The notes below the pieces were generated by a model. The model did not search any database. It had not been told where the DNA came from and saw nothing but the letters and a program-made list of their open reading frames with translations. From assembly GCF_004364585.1 (NCBI RefSeq), contig NZ_SOAN01000008.1, positions 105,674 to 169,673 of the forward strand: a DNA stretch of 64,000 nt. Reading direction: 5' to 3'. A program made the translations under genes and the position numbers. Source of the DNA: Nesterenkonia aurantiaca. GTDB taxonomy: Bacteria > Actinomycetota > Actinomycetes > Actinomycetales > Micrococcaceae. Positions 9,010 to 15,985 of this stretch are shown here, one piece after another (position 1 is the stretch's first letter; each line of letters opens with the position of its first letter).

Positions 9010-9992
9010 CGCGCGCCGCCGAAGATCCGGGTGAGGTCCTTCATCGGCGCGGTGCGCGGACCCGGAAGATAGATGGAGGCCGTCGCGGCTCTCGCGGCGG
9101 CCTCCGCGCGTCTCGCGACGCCCATCTTCCGCCGGATGCTGGACATATGAGAGTTGACGGTGCGCTCACTCAACGTGAGTGCCATCGCTATCTCAGCGTC
9201 GGTCCGGCCGATGACCAGGCCGCTGAGAACGCGAAGCTCCTGCAGGCTGAGCTGCCAGAGATCCTCTCGAGTCAACTCCTGGACGCTCACCGCGAGGTCG
9301 TCGAAGGCTCCGAGCCGGGACAAGGTCACATGAATCCAGCTGCCGTCGAATCGCCACAGATGGCGGAGGGTGTCCAGTGAGCTCTCCATGAACTCGGCCA
9401 CCACCCGGACGAAGTCCGAGTCCCTGAGCAGGGGGACGCTCTCCCGCTCCGCTGCGCCAAGTGCGTCTGGAGTCCACCGCAGATGCACGGTTTCGGTCGT
9501 GGAATGAAGCGCAGCATCAGCCCGCAGTCCGAGCGCGAGGAGACCCGACAGGCTCTGTGCCAGGGCCCGCTGTGTGGGTTGGAACGTATCGGGCTGCCGC
9601 GCGGAGAAGTGGACCAGTCCCAGATACCCGGTCTCATCGAAGAGCTCCAGGCTCATTCCGTCGCGATAGCCTTCAGTGCTCAGGTAGCGGCGGAACAGAG
9701 TTGTCCGAACGAACTCTTCGCGCAGGTCTGCCCCGCTGTCACTGATCGATGGAGGTAGGTGATCGACCGGGTCAAGGCGGTCGGTGAAACCGATCTCGTA
9801 GTTCAAGGGGAACAGATTCTGCAGGGCCCACGCCGTTCCATCGCTGTAACCGAGCCGCGTGACGACTCGGGATCTGCCATTGGCGGGCTGATGGATCACC
9901 AGTGCGGAGTCGAACAGCACGTGACGCTGCAGGTGACCAAGCGCCAGTGTCAGTCCGTGTCTCTGCGGAGGATCACTCGGTAGACCTCTCAT
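9006..9992 (-). CDS. LuxR-family transcriptional regulator with N-terminal sensor-like domain
   Basis: A 328-residue protein. The C-terminal 65 residues form a LuxR/NarL helix-turn-helix (LSLQELRVLSGLVIGRTDAEIA, then LSERTVNSHMSSIRRKMGV). The first 200 residues look like a GAF-type sensor fold: GLTLALGHLQRHVLFDSALV and later GYLGLVHFSARQ. No phosphoacceptor Asp of a receiver domain is seen, so it is not a response regulator. It faces the HDAC-like gene tail to tail with a 4 nt overlap. Its targets and ligand are unknown. Confidence 0.82.
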   Translation of the reverse strand: MRGLPSDPPQRHGLTLALGHLQRHVLFDSALVIHQPANGRSRVVTRLGYSDGTAWALQNLFPLNYEIGFTDRLDPVDHLPPSISDSGADLREEFVRTTLFRRYLSTEGYRDGMSLELFDETGYLGLVHFSARQPDTFQPTQRALAQSLSGLLALGLRADAALHSTTETVHLRWTPDALGAAERESVPLLRDSDFVRVVAEFMESSLDTLRHLWRFDGSWIHVTLSRLGAFDDLAVSVQELTREDLWQLSLQELRVLSGLVIGRTDAEIAMALTLSERTVNSHMSSIRRKMGVARRAEAAARAATASIYLPGPRTAPMKDLTRIFGGAR

Positions 9993-10109
9993 AGGTAGAG
10001 GCTAAGTCCGCACCGTTGACTTGCCAAGCAACTCAACACCCAGCCACGGGGCAGTGAGGCCTGGTAGCGTTCCGGCTAAGCTGCCGCGCCAGGTCTACCA
10101 GGAGGCATT

Positions 10110-11636
10110 ATGCCGATCTTCGAGTACGAGACCCACCTGCCCTTCTCCCGTGAAGACGTCTTCGACTGGTACGCCCGTCCGGGCGCGCTGGTCCGGCTGC
10201 ATCCGCCCTTCGCCGGCCGGGTGATCGAGGAGCCCAGCAACGGTCTGCAGGACGGTTCGGAGTCGGTGCTCGGGATCAACATGCCCAGCCTCTTCGGCAC
10301 CACGCTCGCCGGGCTGATGGACATGGCCGGCTCGGCCAGCTCGCTGCCGATGCGCGGCTACACCAAGTGGCGCTCGCGGCACACCAACTTCAAGGCCGGC
10401 CACAGCTTCTCCGATGAGATGATCTCCGGCCCCGCGAAGTCCTGGCGGCATGACCGCAGCTTCGAGGACGACGGCGCCGGGATGGTGCTGCGCGAGAAGG
10501 TCACCTATGAGCTGCCCGTGGTGGACAGGCTCCCCGCCGCGGTCCAGAAGGTGGTCGCCCGCCAGTTCGAGACCGAGCTCAACCGGATCTTCGCCTACCG
10601 CGGCCGGCAGAGCAGCGATGACCTCGCCTTCCACCAGTCCCATGGCCGTCTGGCCTCACAGCTGAACCAGGATTCGCACCACCGGCCCGAGGCCGCCCCG
10701 ATCAAGGTCGTGGCCGTGAGCGGCGCCTCCGGGTTGATCGGACGTCAGGTCTGCGCGCTGCTCGGCGGTGCCGGCATCGAGGTCCGCCGGATGGTCCGCG
10801 GCAGCGGGAGCTCCTCGAGCGGCAGCGACGGGGAGATCCTCTGGGATCCCGAGGCCGGCACCCTGGACCCCGAGTCGCTGCGTGATGTGGACGCCGTGAT
10901 CCACCTCGCCGGGCACCCGCTGGCCGCCCGCTTCACCGAGGAGCACAAGAAAAAGGTCCTGGACTCCCGCGTGGAGGGCACCTCACTGATCGCCACCACG
11001 CTCGCGCACCTGGAGGAAGCTGATCAGCGTGGCCGGGTGCTGATCAGCAGCTCCGCCATCGGCTACTACGGTGCGACGCCGGAGGATCGGTCCCTGCGCA
11101 GCGCCATCCTGACCGAGGACTCACCGGCCGGCACGGACTACCTCGCCGAGGTCTGCAAGAAGTGGGAGGAGAGCACCGCACCCGCGAAGAAGGCGGGCGT
11201 CCGGGTCGGGATGGTCCGCACCGGGATCGTGCAGACGCCCGCCGGCGGCGCCCTGTCCCAGCTGCTCCCGCTTTACACCGTCGGCGCCGGCGGACCGCTG
11301 GGAGACAAGGAATGGCAGAGCTGGATCAGCATCGATGACATCGCCTCGCTCTTCGTGCACCTGGCGCTGAACCCGCACGCCGAAGGCCCGGTCAACGGAG
11401 TCGGCCCCGAGCCCGTCACCGCCAAGCAGTACTCCAAGACGCTGGCCGCGGTCATGCGTCGCCCCTCGGCGATCCCGGTGCCTGCCTTCGGTCCGAAGCT
11501 GGTCCTCGGTGAGCAGGGCGCCAAGGAGATCGTCGGCGCGGATCAGCAGGTGACCTCGGTGAAGGCTCAAGCCCTGGGCTACGCGTTCCGGCACCACACA
11601 TTGCAGGAAGCCCTCGAACACGTCCTGGGCAGCTGA
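10110..11636 (+). CDS. TIGR01777-family SDR-type protein with N-terminal SRPBCC domain
   Basis: A 508-residue two-domain protein behind a CAGGAGGC ribosome site. Residues 1-150 are an SRPBCC/polyketide-cyclase-like fold (FEYETHLPFSREDVFDWYARPGA). Residues 195-508 are an extended SDR of the TIGR01777 type, with the NAD(P) motif VSGASGLIGRQV and the active-site region SSSAIGYYG. The C-terminus ends in the family signature PAFGPKLVLGE followed later by GYAFRHHTLQEALEHVL. Stand-alone TIGR01777 proteins (YfcH, SulA) lack the N-terminal part; the fusion occurs in actinobacteria. Function unknown, possibly a redox or lipid-linked epimerase. A glutaredoxin gene starts 14 nt downstream. Confidence 0.87.
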   Translation: MPIFEYETHLPFSREDVFDWYARPGALVRLHPPFAGRVIEEPSNGLQDGSESVLGINMPSLFGTTLAGLMDMAGSASSLPMRGYTKWRSRHTNFKAGHSFSDEMISGPAKSWRHDRSFEDDGAGMVLREKVTYELPVVDRLPAAVQKVVARQFETELNRIFAYRGRQSSDDLAFHQSHGRLASQLNQDSHHRPEAAPIKVVAVSGASGLIGRQVCALLGGAGIEVRRMVRGSGSSSSGSDGEILWDPEAGTLDPESLRDVDAVIHLAGHPLAARFTEEHKKKVLDSRVEGTSLIATTLAHLEEADQRGRVLISSSAIGYYGATPEDRSLRSAILTEDSPAGTDYLAEVCKKWEESTAPAKKAGVRVGMVRTGIVQTPAGGALSQLLPLYTVGAGGPLGDKEWQSWISIDDIASLFVHLALNPHAEGPVNGVGPEPVTAKQYSKTLAAVMRRPSAIPVPAFGPKLVLGEQGAKEIVGADQQVTSVKAQALGYAFRHHTLQEALEHVLGS

Positions 11637-11650
11637 AGGAGACAGCACCG

Positions 11651-11911
11651 ATGGCAGCAGAGACCAAGATCCGGATGTTCGGCGCGCAGTGGTGCGGGGA
11701 CTGCCGGCGGACCAAGGCCCAGCTCGACGCGCTGGAGCTGGACTACGACTACATCGACCTGGAGCAGGACGTGGCCGCCGCGAAGGTGGCCGAGGAGATC
11801 TCCGGGCGCAAACGGATCCCGGTGGTCGTCTACCCGGACGGCTCCCACCAGGTGGAGCCCTCCAACGCGGACGTCGAGGCCAAGCTGCAGGAGCTGGAGC
11901 TCCAGCCCTAG
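11651..11911 (+). CDS. Glutaredoxin-like protein (mycoredoxin type)
   Basis: An 86-residue thioredoxin-fold protein. The active site WCGDCRRTK (Cys16 and Cys19 by count) starts the first helix, the cis-Pro lies in RIPVVVYPDG, and the C-terminal helix ends the fold. Actinobacterial mycoredoxins have this size and reduce mycothiol mixed disulfides. The gene starts 14 nt after the TIGR01777 gene and is likely cotranscribed with it. The CGDC motif differs from the CGYC of mycoredoxin-1, so the partner thiol is uncertain. Confidence 0.85.
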   Translation: MAAETKIRMFGAQWCGDCRRTKAQLDALELDYDYIDLEQDVAAAKVAEEISGRKRIPVVVYPDGSHQVEPSNADVEAKLQELELQP

Positions 11912-12453
11912 TTCATCAGGGCGATGTAGAAGTTCAGCGTGGAGGCGTACAGCGTCCAGGCGAGGTAGGGCAGCAGCAGGTAGGCCCCGATTCGGGAGAT
12001 CGGCCAGAACCGCCAGATGGTCAGCGCGATCGCGGCGATCAGCACCACGATGAGCACCATCGCCGCCCAGAGCGCCGCGGTCCCGAAGACCGGGTAGCCG
12101 CCGAAGAACAGCGGGGACCAGATGCTGTTGAGCACGAGTTGTCCCACGAAGAGCGCCAGGGCCGGGGTGGCGTTGACGCTGTGCCGACGTCGCCAGACCA
12201 ACCAGGCGCCGACGCCCATCAGCAGATACAGCACGGTCCAGACCGGGCCGAAGACCGCATCCGGCGGAGTCCAGGCCGCCTTGTCCGCCGCGGCGTACCA
12301 GCCGTCGGTCTCCTCAGCGGTGAGCATGCTTCCCAGGAATCCCACGGCCTGGGGGATCCCGACGAAGAGGATCAGCACGATGAGCTGCTTCACCGTAGAG
12401 TCCGGGGAGCCATGTGGTTCGAGCCAAGTTTCGGTGCGTGCCTGCGGTGTCAT
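11908..12453 (-). CDS. TspO/MBR-family membrane protein
   Basis: A 181-residue protein from ATG 12453 with five hydrophobic helices, the TspO plan. Family motifs are clear: KAAWTPPDAVFGPVWTVLY, the LNSIWSPLFF segment in helix 3 and LLLPYLAWTLYASTLNF at the end. TspO proteins bind porphyrins and sterol-like ligands and are linked to redox and stress responses. The N-terminal 20 residues before the first helix are longer than in the smallest homologues. It overlaps the glutaredoxin gene tail to tail by 4 nt and is divergent from the TIGR03085 gene. Confidence 0.87.
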   Translation of the reverse strand: MTPQARTETWLEPHGSPDSTVKQLIVLILFVGIPQAVGFLGSMLTAEETDGWYAAADKAAWTPPDAVFGPVWTVLYLLMGVGAWLVWRRRHSVNATPALALFVGQLVLNSIWSPLFFGGYPVFGTAALWAAMVLIVVLIAAIALTIWRFWPISRIGAYLLLPYLAWTLYASTLNFYIALMN

Positions 12454-12492
12454 GTCATGGTCCTTCCCGTACCCAATCGATGCACCCGACCA

Positions 12493-12508
12493 TACACTTG
12501 GGCCTATG
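12493..12508 (+). promoter_or_regulatory. Possible -10 element for a leaderless transcript of the TIGR03085 gene
   Basis: TACACT at 12493-12498 lies 7 nt before ATG 12506, and no Shine-Dalgarno sequence is present. A start at the A of the ATG would give a leaderless mRNA, which is common in actinobacteria. No convincing -35 box was found. Confidence 0.35.
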
Positions 12509-13108
12509 ACTTCCACAGCTTCCGAGCAACGCCAAGCCCTGGTCACTGCCCTGCGCAGCGTCTCCGCCGATGCCCCCACGCTGTGTGAAGGATGGGCCGC
12601 GGAGGATCTCGCGCTGCACATCGTGATCCGGGACTCCCACCCGCACCTGCTCATCGGACCGAGCCTCCCCCTGGTCGGAGACCGGGCGAGCAAGGCCCTG
12701 AAGAACCTGCGCAGCACCGGGTACGAGTCGTTGGTGGAGCGGGTGCAGGCCGGGCCGCCGTCGTACTTCCCGCAGAGCTTCCCGCCGCTGAATGACCTGA
12801 TGAACACCGCAGAGTTCTACATCCACACCGAAGACGTGCTGCGCGCACAGCCTGACTTCGACCCGAAGCATCCGCGCAGCATCTCCGAGAAGCTGCGCCG
12901 ACGACTGTGGAAGCAGGGGTCGATGATGTTCCCCATGGCCGCCCGCTCCGCGAAGCAGCGCATCACCTTCGTCAGCCCCGGCTACGGTTCGACGACGTCC
13001 GGCCCGGCCTCTGCCCCGATGCGCAAGATCACCGGGGCACCCGAGGAGCTGCTGCTCTGGGCCTTCGGCCGCAAGGAGAAGGCCCAGGTCAGCATCGGCG
13101 AGGCCTGA
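12506..13108 (+). CDS. TIGR03085-family DinB-like metal-binding protein
   Basis: A 200-residue protein with the mycothiol maleylpyruvate isomerase/DinB-like N-terminal fold. The signature APTLCEGWAAEDLALHIVIRD near residues 25-45, with the His in a helix, and the later FYIHTEDVLRAQP (second His) match the TIGR03085 family, whose members are small actinobacterial proteins thought to bind a metal through three His. The ATG at 12506 gives the normal family length; longer in-frame extensions run into the divergent TspO gene. Function unknown. Confidence 0.82.
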   Translation: MTSTASEQRQALVTALRSVSADAPTLCEGWAAEDLALHIVIRDSHPHLLIGPSLPLVGDRASKALKNLRSTGYESLVERVQAGPPSYFPQSFPPLNDLMNTAEFYIHTEDVLRAQPDFDPKHPRSISEKLRRRLWKQGSMMFPMAARSAKQRITFVSPGYGSTTSGPASAPMRKITGAPEELLLWAFGRKEKAQVSIGEA

Positions 13109-13111
13109 GGC

Positions 13112-14596
13112 TTAGAACGGGTAGGGCGCGATCTCCGAGCGCACGGTCAGCCACTGGGTCTCGGTGAAGGACTCGATGTTCGCGCTGGCCCCACCGACCC
13201 GGGAGCCGGTGCCGGAATCGCCGACCCCGCCGAAGGGCGCATTGGCCTCATCGCCTACGGTCTGTTCGTTGATGTGGACCTTGCCGGAGTCGACCTGGTC
13301 GGCGATCTTCATCGCCAGACCCACATCACCGAGCACACCGACCGAGAGTCCGTATTCGCTGCCGTTGATGATCTCCACGGCTTCTTCGATGGTGGAGAAG
13401 GAGATCACCGGGGCCACCGGGCCGAAGATCTCCTCGGCCCAGGCCGGGTTGTCGATGCTGATCCCGGAGATCACGGTGGGGGAGTAGAACAGGTCGGTGA
13501 ACTCGCCGCCGGCCTCCACGGTGCCACCCTGCGCGGTGGAATCTTGGACGATCGAGTGGATCCGGTCGCGCTGCTTGGCGTCGATGATCGGGCCGATCGC
13601 GATGCCGTCCTCGGCGGGGTTGCCCACGGGCAGGTGCTTCGCCTTCTGACTCAGCTTCGCGATGTACTCCTCCTTCAGGGACTCATGCACCAGGTGCCGT
13701 CCGGTGGTCATGCAGACCTGCCCCTGGTGCAGGAAGGAGCCGAAGGCCCCGGCGGAGGCGGCCTTGTCCAGGTCGGCGCCGGGGAGGATGACCAGGGCGT
13801 TGTTGCCGCCAAGTTCCAGGTGGGCGCGCTTGAGCAGCCTGCCAGCGGTCTCACCGACCAGGCGGCCTGCCGCGGTGGAGCCGGTGAAGGAGATGATGCG
13901 CACCTCAGGGGCCTCGGTGAGTGCCTTGCCGACCTCGCCGCCGCCCGGCAGCAGGTGCAGCACGCCGGCGGGGAGCCCGGCTTCTTCGAAGATCCGTGTG
14001 ATGACCACGCCGCCGGAGACGCTGGTGCGTGGATCCGGCTTCAGCAGCACCGCGTTGCCCAGCGCGAGAGCCGGGGCCACGGAGCGGATGGAGAGGATCA
14101 GCGGGAAGTTGAACGGAGAGATCACCGAGACGACGCCGGCCGGGCGGCGCCGCGCGAAGGACCAGCGCGGCTGTTCGGTGCTGAGCACCTCGCCGGCCGG
14201 GGCAGAGGGCAGCGCCGCCGCCTCGAAGCACTCGGCCGCGGCGACGTGCGTCTCCAGCGCGGCCTTGGTGGGCACGCCACCGGTCTCACGCACGATCCAG
14301 GTCTCGATCTCCTGGGCGTGGGCCTCGAAGAGATCCCCTGCGCGGCGCAGCACGGCGGCGCGCTCGGAGGGCTTCATGGCAGCCCACTGCTTCTGCGCGG
14401 CGGCTGCGGCGGTGGCCGAGCGGTCGACGTCCTCGACCGAGGCGCCGCCGGCGGTGCCGAGGCTCTCACCGGTGGCGGGCTCGGTGATCGGGATCAGCTC
14501 ACCGCCGCCGGTCTGCCACTGCCCGGTGAAGATGTTGCTTTCCCAGCGGGCGTCATCGAGGAGACCGGTCTTGTTCAGGGTGGAGGTGGTGGACAT
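13112..14596 (-). CDS. NAD(P)-dependent aldehyde dehydrogenase (benzaldehyde/vanillin dehydrogenase-like)
   Basis: A 494-residue ALDH. The catalytic Glu lies in LELGGNNALVIL, the catalytic Cys in QGQVCMTTGRH, and the NAD-site segment is ISFTGSTAAG. The N-terminal half (SVISPFNFPLILSIRS, with LKPDPRTSVSGG) is typical of the benzaldehyde and vanillin dehydrogenase subgroup, so an aromatic aldehyde is a likely substrate. The gene stands alone; no aromatic catabolic genes are next to it. The upstream region contains a short inverted repeat (ACTAT-4-ATAGT at 14641-14654) that could be regulatory. Confidence 0.87.
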   Translation of the reverse strand: MSTTSTLNKTGLLDDARWESNIFTGQWQTGGGELIPITEPATGESLGTAGGASVEDVDRSATAAAAAQKQWAAMKPSERAAVLRRAGDLFEAHAQEIETWIVRETGGVPTKAALETHVAAAECFEAAALPSAPAGEVLSTEQPRWSFARRRPAGVVSVISPFNFPLILSIRSVAPALALGNAVLLKPDPRTSVSGGVVITRIFEEAGLPAGVLHLLPGGGEVGKALTEAPEVRIISFTGSTAAGRLVGETAGRLLKRAHLELGGNNALVILPGADLDKAASAGAFGSFLHQGQVCMTTGRHLVHESLKEEYIAKLSQKAKHLPVGNPAEDGIAIGPIIDAKQRDRIHSIVQDSTAQGGTVEAGGEFTDLFYSPTVISGISIDNPAWAEEIFGPVAPVISFSTIEEAVEIINGSEYGLSVGVLGDVGLAMKIADQVDSGKVHINEQTVGDEANAPFGGVGDSGTGSRVGGASANIESFTETQWLTVRSEIAPYPF

Positions 14597-14758
14597 GGTG
14601 GGGTGACCTCTCGGGAGGGGAAGACTGCATGTCAGTGTTGACTATCTCCATAGTGATCCGTGACACAGATCTATTCAAGTGCCAGGTGTGTATATGTCGA
14701 CTTCCACGGAAGGTCGTTTGGCATGGGCTTGGGATCCTGCGACGCGCCTTCTCGGGTG

Positions 14759-15985
14759 CTATTGGACGAAGGCGACCGGTTCGACCGTTGCTGTGGTCCG
14801 TTGTTTGACGTGCACCCGTTCCGCAATCAGTCGTATCTGATCAAGCAGGCCCGCAGGCTCGACAGTGACATTGAGACCTGAGAGTTGGATCGTGATGCTC
14901 GAGCCGGTGATGTGGATGCGCCGTGGCCCTTCAACTTCGTTGGACTTCGCGACATGGATCAGGTGCCCCGTGTGCAGACCCAGCGCGGTGCAATAGGCCA
15001 GCACCTGGTAGACATCCTCGGCAGGTACGCCCGAGCTTTCTCCGAGTACCTTGTACTTCACATCCGCCACGGCGACTGGTCGGCCATCCAGCGTGTGTAC
15101 GATGTCAGGTCGGATCGGGACTGTTCGGTCAGTGTCTAGAACGGTCCGGTACTGGTCCCTGGTGCTTCCCGGGCCGAGTCCCCGCAGCGACTCTCTTATG
15201 GCGACGAAGAGGAAGTTCTCAAACACGTCAGCCATGTTGTAGGTCATCGATGCGACGTTCTGGTGTCCCCCGTTCAGGCTCAGTCCGGTGGACTGAAGGA
15301 TGGTTTCCGCCAGGTCCAGCGCGGGAAGGTACCTACGGTTTTTTCGTGAGGCCGTCCACGGCGGCAGCGGGGCCGCCGGGTGAATCATTTCGATTCCATG
15401 CAAGCGTCGAATCAGCTGGCTGAGCTCTGCCCGAACGCTGGGAGAGAGTCTTGGGACACGCACCATGCGCTGAAGTGCCGCAAGCAGAATCTGGTTCTCA
15501 GCGATGTCTGTCGTGAACTCGTCGTAGCTAACTTCCAAAGGCACTGGCATGCCGCCGTGCCGAGCAAGCTGATCGGACAGGCGCAGACGCCCCTTGACGG
15601 TCATCAGTGAATCGTCGCGAGATACATATCCGTGTAGCAGGCCACGGTCCAACGCGCGTCGGCTCAGCAGTACCAGTGTTTTGGCCACCGAGGACCAGAG
15701 ATCATCATCAGCGGACCCAGAGACGACGTCGGCGGGCTCGCTCGGGTGCCGGGCGTAGCTGATCATGAAGAAAAGTGAATGGAACGGCGCCTTGGGGTGG
15801 ACGACGACGTCCATCTGACCGGCCCGCAGTGCGCCCACTCGATTGAGTTTTGGCTTCAGCAGCCATTGCCCATGACGTTCCGGCCAAACATCGATGAGGT
15901 CTGAAACCGTAAGCGCCTCGACGAGGTCCTCAGACAGGGCGAGGACCACACCCTTCCCGTTCTCCGTGAGGTCGAGCCGGTTCAC
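14759..15985 (-). CDS. mcrC: McrC-like nuclease subunit of a McrBC type IV restriction system
   Basis: A 408-residue protein from GTG 15985, whose start overlaps the McrB stop as GTGA. The N-terminal half has the McrC fold (FFMISYARHP, later FTTDIAENQILLAAL). The PD-(D/E)XK nuclease site is visible: IRPDIVHTLDG followed by AVADVKYK near residues 305-311, matching the D...DxK pattern of E. coli McrC. McrC is recruited by the McrB GTPase to cleave DNA carrying modified cytosine. Base composition is clearly poorer in G+C than the aldehyde dehydrogenase gene next to it, consistent with transfer. Confidence 0.9.
   Translation of the reverse strand: MNRLDLTENGKGVVLALSEDLVEALTVSDLIDVWPERHGQWLLKPKLNRVGALRAGQMDVVVHPKAPFHSLFFMISYARHPSEPADVVSGSADDDLWSSVAKTLVLLSRRALDRGLLHGYVSRDDSLMTVKGRLRLSDQLARHGGMPVPLEVSYDEFTTDIAENQILLAALQRMVRVPRLSPSVRAELSQLIRRLHGIEMIHPAAPLPPWTASRKNRRYLPALDLAETILQSTGLSLNGGHQNVASMTYNMADVFENFLFVAIRESLRGLGPGSTRDQYRTVLDTDRTVPIRPDIVHTLDGRPVAVADVKYKVLGESSGVPAEDVYQVLAYCTALGLHTGHLIHVAKSNEVEGPRRIHITGSSITIQLSGLNVTVEPAGLLDQIRLIAERVHVKQRTTATVEPVAFVQ

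Noticed and set aside
13274..14641. A 455-codon plus-strand frame opposite the aldehyde dehydrogenase
   Set aside because: Gly/Asp/His-rich shadow of a gene whose catalytic motifs are complete on the other strand.
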